From NCBI GenBank assembly GCA_025602905.1, contig JAHLKI010000005.1:992001-1056000 (forward strand): a DNA stretch of 64,000 bases, written 5' to 3'. The translations under genes were made by a program, and so were the position numbers. The DNA is from Phlyctochytrium arcticum. Its lineage: Eukaryota > Chytridiomycota > Chytridiomycetes > Chytridiales > Chytridiaceae. The notes under the pieces were generated by a model that saw only the letters and a program-made list of their open reading frames with translations, did not search any database and was not told where the DNA came from. Position 1 is the stretch's first letter. Each line of letters starts with the position of its first letter. Below are positions 46,260 through 56,467 of the stretch, piece after piece.

Positions 46260-47019
46260 ATAAGAGGGCTAGAATGCTGGCTAGAATAGAATGGAATGGC
46301 CCTTAATATATTGCAGCTACGGCTCAACCTACATACACGCATGATCAATCTTAATCACAGGCTAGTGTGATGCGCAGGAACGTTAATCAGTGTATAGTTA
46401 CCTTCCATGGACTCTCTCTTGCGGGTTAGAGTGGCGGAGTGCCAAGCAGTCTTGAAGCAGACCATAAATATTTTGTCGTTGACGCGTTCGGATATGACAA
46501 TTGTACCGCGGTGGACAATTTTTTGCATGATAGTTGCATAGATCTCTGTCATTGGAAGAAAGATTCTGAGATCCCCGCCTCAATAAAATGAGTGGCCTGT
46601 AATTGGCATGCGCTCCTAATTTTTATGACAGTCCCGCTTGAAAGGACACTCCCTCACCAAAAATAACCTCCCTCGACGCAACAAGCTTTAGCCATTCAAA
46701 CGAGAAACAAATACGCGTAGGTCTCCAATTTCAAGCAGAAAATTATCCGTTTAAAATCGAACAAAGGGCGGGAATATCCGCTTCCAACATCTCGATTCTA
46801 GAATGTTGCAGGTAGGCGGGCACATCCCTCCGAGGTCGATCAGGGGCAAGCGCCATGATGAAGATTAACAACATTAATACGCATACTGCACGTGGAAATG
46901 CGCAGCATTCATGTCTTTAAAGTGTGTTACAAGTCCAAGGTCCGTCGTGAATTTTCCGCCGTTGCAGTAGGTGATATTCTGTCAATTCCTGGTGCCTTTG
47001 ACCAGTGCCGACGCGAAAG
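46260..47019. other. Intergenic region between LETM1 and lipase
   Basis: About 760 bp. A minus-strand ORF at 46552-46355 (65 codons, containing RGTIVISERVNDKIFMVCF) looks protein-like but is unidentified. Otherwise nothing seen. Confidence 0.4.
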
Positions 47020-49832
47020 ATGCGCGATGAACGGAAATCTAGTCACGCCAATATTAGGCGAGTATACAGCCGCATATCAGGAATCAATGTAGACGATTAC
47101 ACCTACCGGCCAGCATATTTGGCTCTCATCGAGGTCAATTTATTCTTTTTGGCTTTTTGGCCACTCATGTATCTGACGGATTTCACTTTCTTTTAGACGA
47201 CGCTATGGGCTACGATCGATTCGTTCTTGTGGATGAGCGCCAATGTGGCCGTCATTGCCGCCTTCCTTTGCATTACCCCATTCAATTATTTTGCTCAGAA
47301 GGTGGCCCGGCTGTTAATGTGGATCTCTGGCGCCCATGTTGCAGTTTTGTAATTATTTGAATTGTTGTCGTACTCATTGAACTGTGGTCTCATCTTTGGG
47401 GTATGGTATATAGGGGTGAAAACGCGTGTCTCTCGGCTGTCTCGTCAATGAGCCCGGGACTACATTTCAATTACGCAACAAAGCTGTGTGGTAGCGATGA
47501 CGGTACCACCGGACCGAATGCCCACTGGCCGACCATCAAACAAAAGCTATATCATGAAAAAGAGGTATGCACGACAGAAAACGCGTCGGGGGGGCAAAGA
47601 CTAATGTCAGGGTTACTCAACAAGTTTGACTTTGATCTGGCTGAATTTTTTTTGCATCTTTCGGCGTTAACATATGAATCGCTGCCACTGATCAACTATG
47701 TACTCAAAAAGTATGGCGAGGATGTCAAAGCGGTACGCTTTGGGCGCGATGGTATGTAAGATGTGCGTGAACTGGCGCGTGGGATATCGCTAACCGCTTG
47801 GCTCATACACCACAGGTTGCTGCATCATGGCTGTTTATAGTATTGAAATGAACTTTTTGGTTATGACTTTCAAAGGGACTGGCCCTTTTGATCTGACTGA
47901 GTGGTTAACTGACTTTTCAATGAGAAAGACCCAGGTCAAAAACTCTGTTTTACCTGGAATGGTTCACACCGTAAGTGGGCCGCCAGACCTCATCAACAGT
48001 AGGGATGCGCATCTGATTCGCTGCAAAGGGCTTTGTTTCCGGCTTCGGGTTTCCACAGAGTGATCTGTTGCATAAGTCCCGAAAGATTGAAATTCCGATA
48101 ACAGAACCCCTTACCACGATGGGGAGTGAAGAAAATATAGCCCCTGTAAGAGGCGAACAGGATCCCCATACGCAGCCTCCGCATCCGGGCGAAAAGGAAA
48201 CTTGTCACGCGCAACAATCCTACCTGAGCCTTAAAGAATTCGAGAAGGCGTACTATCGCCGTGTTCCACGTTGCGAAGAGGCTGGAGATGGGCGGGATGC
48301 CCCAAGTATTCGCATCAACGCATTGCAACATGGAATCTCGGATATTATGACTCGTGATGCTGACAAGAATGAGAAACGGGCCAATCGGGCGGTCCAGCAT
48401 GATTTCTGGGTGGGGTGCATCTATCCTCATCTTATGGCAATCCGTTCCCAGTTCCCACCCAAACAAAATCCCAACATGTGGATAACCGGGCATAGTTTGG
48501 GCGCCGCCACTGCGACCTTGTTCACGGCATCCATAGTATGGAGACTATGTGCGGCGGGGCACAACAGCACTGTTCCTCACATCTTCTTGGATCACTTTAA
48601 TCTTTGCGGGACTTACACATTTGGTACGCCTCGCACGGGCGACACCAGGTTGGTCCATTCAATTCCGGAAATGTGTCGCGTCACGGCTAACGATATAATT
48701 GCGCCTTTTCCAGTTACAGGAATGCTTTAGAAAAACTCATGCATGAAAATTCCATCGAGAAGATGCTCAAGTATATGTCCATCGAAAGGGAGGTAACTGT
48801 CGACACCGATGATGACGAACCCACGCGAACTTCTTTCGAACAATACAACAACATTTGCAATATTTTGGATGATGGAAGCGTTCGGAACTTGGTCGAGAGC
48901 GACCTGATCGAGGAATCCGTGGGATTGATTATCGAAAAGATCAGAAGCCAAGATGCCAAGAAAACAATGGATAAATACTCTGAGATTAAGCGGCTGGTTC
49001 GCACGGCGAGGAAAATGAAAGCGGTCGCATCAGAAGAAGATGCAGCCAGTGTTATTGACGACATCAAAGAAGTAATCTTCGACTGGCACGGAAAGCCGGC
49101 GGTAGCAGGCAATCGGAACCCCAGGGCCCAGTCGCCCACCAAAGCTGAGAACGACATACCAAAGTATGATGACCTAGTCAAGAACTCGAACCTCGATATC
49201 AATTTGCCTTTTCCGGATCCTCCCAAGCGAAAAAAGCAGGATCGGCCCTACCAGTTCTATCGGTGAGTTTTTTAAGCGCCTATGCTTGATTCCCCATAGA
49301 CGTGAGGTGCCCATGATAAAGATGTCTAACTTGTGTTTTTAGCGTGATCAACGCCAATGACGTGGTGTGTTCAGTACCGGGAGGTCCACTCAAGAATCTT
49401 GGGGAATCCTTACGCCGTCGCAAGACGCGGCCGCTGGCCACGCAGGGAACACGAGAAAATAATCGGCAAGCAGGCCAGACATTGACTGACTTCCAACATC
49501 TTGGGCTACCCGTCCTGTTGAGCTTTCGTGGCGGCCCCTTGCGCTGGAAAGAGCGTGATTACGGTGACTATATTCGAAACATGTTTCGCGAAGTCACCCA
49601 CAGTCTGCCAGACCTATTCAGCGAGGACACGACAACATTTGGAGCTAGGCTCATGATCGTGCTGACAGTCTTGACGGGGGGCGGTATCGGATTTATCAAG
49701 GATCACGCCCCAAGGTTTGGTACTTTCCTCGCGTGTACGCTCTATGTGCTAATGTTGAACCTTTGCAGTGAATATTTGATAAATCTGAACATGGCACGAC
49801 CAAGAACCGGAGAATCGCTTCCTCCCGCTTGA
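47020..49832 (+). CDS. Membrane-anchored class 3 lipase
   Basis: ATG 47020 gives MRDERKSSHANIRRVYSRIS and, after an intron, a hydrophobic segment (SANVAVIAAFLCITPFNYFA). The lipase domain includes FDLAEFFLHLSALTYESLPL, V-M-T-F-K-G-T, GMVHTGFVSGFGFPQSDLLH by splicing at 47970, the nucleophile elbow WITGHSLGAATATLF, and TYTFGTPRTGD. A long insertion (about 48730-49260; charged, helical) separates this from YRVINANDVVCSVPGGPL, the usual post-elbow motif. The C terminus carries one or two membrane segments (LMIVLTVLTGGGIGFI, then FLACTLYVLMLN). GHSLG with upstream aspartate/histidine motifs indicates an alpha/beta hydrolase acting on glycerolipids. Several 5' splice sites were not resolved. Confidence 0.82.
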
Positions 49833-51038
49833 TGCATCGAAATTGGCGCCGCCCCTTCAAATCTGCGGTTTGCAAACCAGATTGCGTACGGCGCACTATA
49901 TATCTTTACACAATACGTGATGGGTCTCCGAATAGATGCCCATCGCTCATTTATTGGCCTTGTAAAGCCCCTTCCTATTATGCGGTTTCATCTTGCCACA
50001 GATTGTATGCGATTGATAAATTTTATGCCACTAGTCCTTGATTTCTCTAAAAATCTTCTCAATATACCGCCTATGATGTCGGACTTCTCCCGCAGTCATT
50101 CATCGTTCCTTGTACTATTACATCTGGTGCCCACAGCTTATTACTGAGATCGAGCGCATGGCTTCTCCGGCCGTGAATTTACTCATACGTAGATCATCGG
50201 ATGTTATTGGGCGCCAAAAGAAAAAGAATCATTCGCATGATACGGCGCGACAGCACTACGATCGTGATGACGACGGTCGCTCTACTTTCTTCGATCATTG
50301 AAAAATTGAGCTACGCGCAAAGAAAGTTGTGTATGCATTAAACGAAGAGCGGAAAGAGCGCATTCTGACTTCCAGATTCGTTCTCAGCGAACGAACATTG
50401 CTAAGAGCGGTCAATGTCATCGCCCGTTCTTACAGTACGTCGCAGCTGAGCTTCGTCGCCTTCCGACGGCACAGGTTGTACCTTGCGTAGTTCCATGTGC
50501 GCAATGCAAAAGGTCCCGATTCATATCTGACAGATTGCCGGTTGCATTGGTTGAGCGCGAAGGTCGGTCGGTCATAACTAGACTGATCGAATGATAATGC
50601 GGTACCTTGTCCTTGGCCTTTGAAGCGAGACGCTAGACTACCACTCCATAGTAGACGATGGAGATTTAAAATGACTTGCTAAATACGGCAAGAATAATCG
50701 ATAGGGTATTGCCCGCATAGTCGAGACGATGGGAGTCTAGGGAAGCGACAACAGAGGCAGCTGCTCGGGACGCGTGCACCATCCGCATAAGTTTCGGTTG
50801 GGAGATGGACGGCGAACGGCTATTGTGCGAGGCCCGGTATGTGTGCGGTGTCATAGGCGACTTTGTTGTGTTCCCCATATGATTAAGATAGTTCAAGTGG
50901 TGGTATGAGAAGCAGGTTTGCCCCATGTACTTGGACGCTGGATTGGAAGGCGCCGAGAGAAAAGCCATGCTCGAAAAGCATATCCCTTCAAATCGCGTAT
51001 CAAAGGACGCCAAAATTCTTGCCCGGTAAATGATGGCA
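49833..51038. other. Intergenic region between lipase and RlmN
   Basis: About 1.2 kb. A minus-strand ORF of 115 codons (51013-50666) and a plus-strand ORF near 50110-50301 show no family signatures. GCGCAAGTACATGCGCAAGTA, an imperfect repeat, lies at about 51126-51146 inside the last RlmN intron. Confidence 0.4.
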
Positions 51039-52397
51039 TTACTGTCGGAGAGCCGTTCGCTTAATTTCGTGCGAACTCTTCAATTGCCCGCTGATGCGCA
51101 AATGCTTTAGTGAATGTCACGTCATGCGCAAGTACATGCGCAAGTAGACACTTACCAAGCAGCCATGATATCTTGTCCCCGAGGTGTTCGTATATGAACC
51201 GGTACTCGCGCCGATCTAATAACATCGGCAAATTCCTACACGGTGTTAGGTTTCCCGTTCCGCAAATATAGACAAATCACAGTAATACCTGAATAGCCCT
51301 GTCATTGGAGGGAAGGTATTGAGATCCTGGCCACGGATTGAAGGGGATAAGATTGATATGGGCAGGTATTCCCGATAGAAGCTTGATTAGCTTGCGCGCT
51401 TCGGCCATCGAGTCATTCACGCCATCGAGCATGACATACTCGAATGTAATGCGCCGATGTCGACTAGTTGAAGGCATGTGCTCCAAGTAATTATGGCAGC
51501 CTTCAAGCACCTGTTTGATAGGATACTGTTTGTTTATTGGAACAAGGATGTCCCTAAGATCATCCTCTACTGCGTGTAATGAGATAGCCAAACCACATTT
51601 CAGGTCCTTCCCCACACTCTCTATTAATGGGGCAATACCGGAGGTACTGACGGTAATCCGCCATGGGGCGAAATTCAACGAAGAAGGCGATGTGAGCAGC
51701 TTTATTGCTGCTGACACTTGGCGGAAATTCAAAAGAGGTTCCCCTTGCCCCATGAATACGATGTTGGAGACAGTTCGAGCTTTTCCTTGTGCGAGCGGAA
51801 AATCACCAGTCGCTCTCATCACGAGCATAATCTGACTAAGAATCTCGTCGGCGTTTAGATTCCTTAAGAGCTTTTGTGTGCCAGTGTGACAGAAACTATA
51901 CAAAACATCAATACAAACAAAGGCATAAAAAGGAATACCAACCAGTACCTGCAAGCAAGCGAACATCCAACCTGCGAGCTAACGCAGACTGTGCCCGAAT
52001 CGGTGGTGGGAATGTAAACCGTTTCCACCTGCGCTTTGGGCCCGAAGCCCAGCAGCCACTTTCTTGTCCCATCTTTGGAAATCAACGATTCCTTGATTTC
52101 GCCATTGTTGATCGAAGCGACCTTTAGCAGACTCTCCCGTAAAGTTTTGCTGAGAGTTGTGATTTCGTTGAGTTCCTCCACGCCTCTCTTGTAGATACCA
52201 TGCCATATCTGGTCGGCTACATATGGCTTCTGTTGCAGTACTGCTTCAACACTTGTACCTTTGAGTCTTTGAGTGAGAAGATCCGTCAACTGTTCCTTAT
52301 CAACGCCAAGTAGAGGGGATGGAGGCGAGAGAGACGTTGTAGCAAGCAAGCGCTTTTGCAGCTGCCGGGAGGTTTGTGGGAAAACTCTGTGTATCAT
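51039..52397 (-). CDS. RlmN-type radical SAM rRNA/tRNA adenine-C2 methyltransferase, probably mitochondrial
   Basis: Start ATG 52397 with an Arg/Ser/Thr-rich leader (MIHRVFPQTSRQLQKRLLAT) that suggests mitochondrial import. The enzyme core follows: KPYVADQIWHGIYKRGVEEL, an N-terminal domain ending TVCVSSQVGCSLACR, and, after an intron, FCHTGTQKLLRNLNADEI; the radical-SAM triad C-x3-C-x2-C is thus split by the intron. Next NIVFMGQGEPLLNF, WRITVSTSG, ISLHAVEDDLRDILVPINK, FEYVMLDGVND, INLIPFNPWPGS. The final exons read EFADVIRSARVPVHIRTPRG, Q-D-I-M-A-A-C-G-Q-L, containing the conserved C-terminal Cys (A-A-C-G-Q-L). All catalytic residues are retained. Divergent from TRM1, 167 bp apart. Confidence 0.92.
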
Positions 52398-52564
52398 TGT
52401 TGCCGAGCGAAGACTTGAGCAGACCTGACAGAAATTGAAATTGAGAAACTCCGATGTTTGACGACTGCGCCACCCACTATTTCCTCGATGTCAATTTCCT
52501 CAATGTTGGTGAACAATTCCAAGAAAAGAAGGCAGCTTACTGGTATATATTGCTGGTTTAAATT
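52398..52564. promoter_or_regulatory. Divergent promoter RlmN/TRM1
   Basis: 167 bp separating the starts of two RNA methyltransferase genes. It carries TTCCTCGATGTCAATTTCCTC, an imperfect repeat of TTTCCTC, and TATATATTGCTGG just before the TRM1 start. Confidence 0.5.
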
Positions 52565-54963
52565 ATGGACGGGGGGGCTCCAGTCGTGCAGAGCCGGAAG
52601 GCAAAGCCGCAAGACCAAGCTTGGAAAAGTGTGGGTGAAGACGGCCGGGTATATGTCACGGAAGGTACCTCGATATCGAGTTGTCGCAACCTATACCCGA
52701 CTCAGCTGTGGTTTCATAACAGGCAAGGCGACTATTGTCTTTCCTTCGACAAATTCAGTTTTCTATAATCCAGTGCAGGTAAACCTATTGTGCTGCCTCT
52801 TTACTTTCAACGCTCACTCCACTTTCTAATTAGGAATTCAATCGCGATGTGGTATGCGTTTGTTTATAGTCGATCTGAGAAAATGTCATTTGAATGATCC
52901 CTTCGAGTAGTCCATTGCTGCCATTACCACATGGACCGCCATGTATCTGAGGGATCTGGTGGACGCTAAAGCGAAAGGAGGGAAAGTTGCCCTGAACTTG
53001 CAAAGTATGAAATAGACGGAGGAAATGGATGAATCGAATTGCTGACCGGATGATAGGTCTCCTTCCGGATGACAGCAAAGCTTCAACAACAGCTATGTCA
53101 AGAGTGGTCAACGCATACGTGGATCATTTCCGGGAGCTATCGGAGGAAGAACTATCTGTTATTGACTTGAACGATCCGAAATATGAGGACCATCAGATTC
53201 GGGTTTTGGAAGCGCTTTCCGCCACGGGACTTCGGTCAATACGTTATGCAAAGGATTTACCTCGTATCTCAAAGATTTTCGCCAACGATCTTCTACCGGA
53301 GGCAGTTCGGGCGATAACGGAGAATTGCAAACACAACGGAGTGGAGGACATCGTGCAAGGAAATGAGGGCGATGCAAAGTAAGTGCCTTTGAATAGACAT
53401 AATCTTCATATACTCACTTTGACATAGTGCCGTAATGTATCGCTCAATTGGAACGCCATTTGAAGTCATCGATTTGGACCCTTATGGGTCTGCATCACCG
53501 TTCTTGGATGCTGCAGTGCAGGCTGTCAGCGATGGGGGCTTGCTCTGCATCACCTGCACTGATATGGCTGTCCTAGCTGGAAGTCAATCCGAGGCTTGCT
53601 GGGCAAAGTATGGTGGAATGTCCATTCCAAACGCCCCATATTGTCACGAGATGGTAAGGTTTCTAGTGGTGACCTTTTCGAATTGTTTATTTACACTCTA
53701 CAGGGCTTGAGGCTGCTAGTGCATGCTATTCAGACTTCTGCGGCAAAATACAAACGTTGTATTGAACCATTGCTGTGCCTGAGCATAGATTTTTACGTCC
53801 GAGTTTTCGTGAAGGTATTCACCTCTGCCCAGCTGGTAAAGAAAACGGCGAGGTAGTATAGCATAGAACTTTGACAAAGGTGCGAGAGGTCTTTAACAGA
53901 TGTTTTTAGCAAATCATCTCTTGTATACCACTGCACTGGATGCAAGTCATTTGTTACTCAGTCAATGGGAAAGTCGGTGGAGCTTGGAGATGGCAAAAAG
54001 GTTGGCCCTGTGCTTGGACCAAAGTGCGGGGAAAGGTGTGAGCATTGCGATTCCCGATTTCATGTACGTTGGAGACGTTTCAAGATGTTGATTGAGTTCC
54101 AAGTCTAATGAGCCTATAGGTTGGTGGGCCCTTTTGGAATGGGCCTTTGCACAACCAGGAGTTTGTTAGAAGAATTCTGAAAGACGTAAAGGCGGCACCA
54201 GCAGAAAAATATAAAACTCGCTCCCGAATTTTAGGAATGCTCACTGTGGCCTCTGAGGTATTTTCGACCGTATCACCCGTGAATGCACACCATTCTTACA
54301 CCTTTTTCAGGAGCTCCCCATTCCTTTCTATTACCATGTACCATCATTGGCTGCGTCACTAAAATGCAGCGCCATTCCTTTGGCGAAGATCTGGTACGTA
54401 CGCTGCGCGGCCGTCCTCTCAAGTTTCGTTCTCAAATTTCCATCTCAATTTAGCTCGGCGCTTCTGAATATGGGCTACAAAGTGTCTTCCTCACAATGTG
54501 CCTCCAATTGCTTCAAAACCAATGCTCCTGGATGGGCTGTATGGGACGTGATGCGTCAAAATGCCAAAGATGTACCCATCAAGAACCCTAGCGCAGTTGC
54601 TAAGGTTATCCTTGGCAAAGAGATAAGGTATTTTAGTAGCACTCCCGTCTGATTGCACGTTTCTAAACGTCCATCTAGACATGTCGTTAATTGGGAACCG
54701 CACCCTGGTGCGAACCCGGAATCCCGGAGATTGAAGTTGGTACGTTACCAAGAAAATCCCACCGCAAATTGGGGACCAATGGTAAGACCTACATGTCGGG
54801 CATAGATTCTTGCATTGATATATTTAATTCAGGAACGAGCTGGTGGTATTGGGAAAGGAGCAGGTGTGTACAAACTGTCAACAGCAGATGCATTCTCAAT
54901 CTGATCTCATTAAATCTAGGACGAACGAAAAAGGATGCGGAAGGTGGGCACTTGTTGTCCTGA
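52565..54963 (+). CDS. TRM1: tRNA (guanine-26 N2,N2)-dimethyltransferase TRM1
   Basis: ATG 52565 gives a short Gly/Lys-rich leader then [38 protein letters not shown], the SAM-site [20 protein letters not shown], the catalytic-loop motif [19 protein letters not shown], and [10 protein letters not shown]. Later exons give YHCTGC, the zinc-ligand region CGEKCEHC, and the family C terminus [20 protein letters not shown] then [20 protein letters not shown]. Around eleven exons. The enzyme makes m2,2G26 in cytosolic and often mitochondrial tRNAs. Confidence 0.93.
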
Positions 54964-55151
54964 TGCACGAAGCAAAATATTGAGTATAAAAGTCATAGAT
55001 GTTTCGCGGAATAAACGGCAACGAGTTGGATGAACCATCCAAAATATTTATAAATAACACTTTGAATTTGAATTTGACATGGAGGGTGAGAAGTAATGCT
55101 TCAGGATATATGCTAGAAAGAAATGTGAAGGTGCGTCGCTGGTGGTGCATC

Positions 55152-55825
55152 TTATCGGACGGTGACGCCATGTGCGCGGAACCCGCCTCCTACACGGATG
55201 ATGGAGTGTCCAAAGCGGAGCCACCAAGTCTCCGTGGTATGCCCAAGGACGGCGAGCTCCGCTGCGAGTGCCGACCGTAACATGTTGAAGTTCTCTTGCA
55301 GCCAGGCAGCATTGTAGGCCCTATGTCGAGAGTATGATTCATTAAGGTACTGTTGATAGAATTGAGACAATTCGGTAGGTGTAGCCGGACGGCCCGATGC
55401 CTCCATAACTACGCCAAGATGGTCAATAACTACGATGCCGCGAGAGAGAGAGAGAGAGTCAAATACTCATACGTTTTGTTTCGAAAGCTTGTTTTGCAGC
55501 TTGGAAGTTTTGATTGTTCAGCTCCCAGAACTGGTGGTGCCAAACCTGCACCTTTTGCCGGTGCAGATGCCACGCAGCAACCTCTGGCTGGTCCTTACGC
55601 TGGGCACCCGATGGGTGGCGAAACAAACGGATATGCGAGGAGCTGTGAGGTGAGGATACAAGGAGACTAGTAGCTCCTGAGTGGGCTGCCCGCCTTGACG
55701 TATCGCATACGTTCCTTGACGAGACTGTCCTTGAGGCCTGAGCTGAGTTAGTACACAATCTTGTAGCAGAGATGTCGGTAACGACTTACCAGGCATGTAA
55801 GCAGTCGAGACGACGAGTTACGCAT
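55152..55825 (-). CDS. COA8: COA8 (APOPT1), mitochondrial cytochrome c oxidase assembly factor
   Basis: Three exons starting at ATG 55825 (MRNSSSRLLTCL, a mitochondrial presequence) spliced GTAAGT...CTCAG to SRTVSSRNVCDTSRRAAHSG. The core reads VQVWHHQFWELNNQNFQAAK then QAFETKR and, after a further splice, ELSQFYQQYLNESYSRHRAY plus N-A-A-W-L-Q-E-N-F, matching the COA8 pattern (W-x-x-x-F-W-x-x-N-N, later F-Y-x-x-F/Y-L, Y-N-x-x-W). The conserved PSGAQR-type stretch precedes it. Function: protects or assembles complex IV. A 12-codon upstream ORF (55853-55818) overlaps the start. Divergent from UBL5. Confidence 0.82.
55439..55458. repeat. GA microsatellite
   Basis: CGAGAGAGAGAGAGAGAG, about nine GA units, within or next to an intron of COA8. 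Confidence 0.9.
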
Positions 55826-56022
55826 TCTGTTTGTGAGGTTGTTCAGGCGGCATTCCCTGGGCAATTCCTTCTGAGGTCAGATTTGCGCGCGCGGGCAGAT
55901 TTTGATGGCCCAACCACTTTATCTATAAAAGGAAATAATTTGCGCAGTTCCTTTATGAGAAGCACAAAGCACTGCTTTCAGACCACATTTCTCCTGCATT
56001 GTTTTTACTCTAGTCACTCGCA

Positions 56023-56421
56023 ATGATTGAGGTAAGCCCAGAACAGTTTGCTTCGGTAGAGACTGGCATGGTACTCACGCAACTCTTCCAGATTACTTGC
56101 AACGATCGTTTGGGAAAGAAAGTTCGGGTCAAGTGCAAGTATGTAGCAATAGACCGCTCCTCGTAATACGCCGACTGACCGACTTGATTTGTACAGCCCG
56201 GATGATACCATTGGGGACTTGAAGCTGCTCATTGCGGCCCAAACTGGAACGAAACCAGAGAAGATTGTTCTCAAAAAGTGGTATAATGTCTACAAGGACC
56301 ACATCACCCTGGACGATTATGAAATTCATGACGGAATGAACTTGGAAATGTAAGTTCTTGGCAGATTTTTGATTGTGATAGCTACAAAGAACTTATCTAT
56401 TACATCAGGTACTATCAGTGA
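56023..56421 (+). CDS. HUB1: Ubiquitin-like splicing modifier HUB1/UBL5
   Basis: Four exons. The first encodes only M-I-E (56023-56031). Splicing restores [20 protein letters not shown], then [20 protein letters not shown] and [20 protein letters not shown], ending D-G-M-N-L-E-M-Y-Y-Q. It ends in the UBL5 double tyrosine, not Gly-Gly, and is 73 residues, as in the family. HUB1 binds the HIND motif of Snu66 and tunes alternative splicing. The last intron splits a Met codon (AT|G). The stop is 46 bp from the RMC1 stop. Confidence 0.96.
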
Positions 56422-56467
56422 ATGGGCAAACATCCCCATCGGCAGTTACTACTCATTCTACCTTGGG

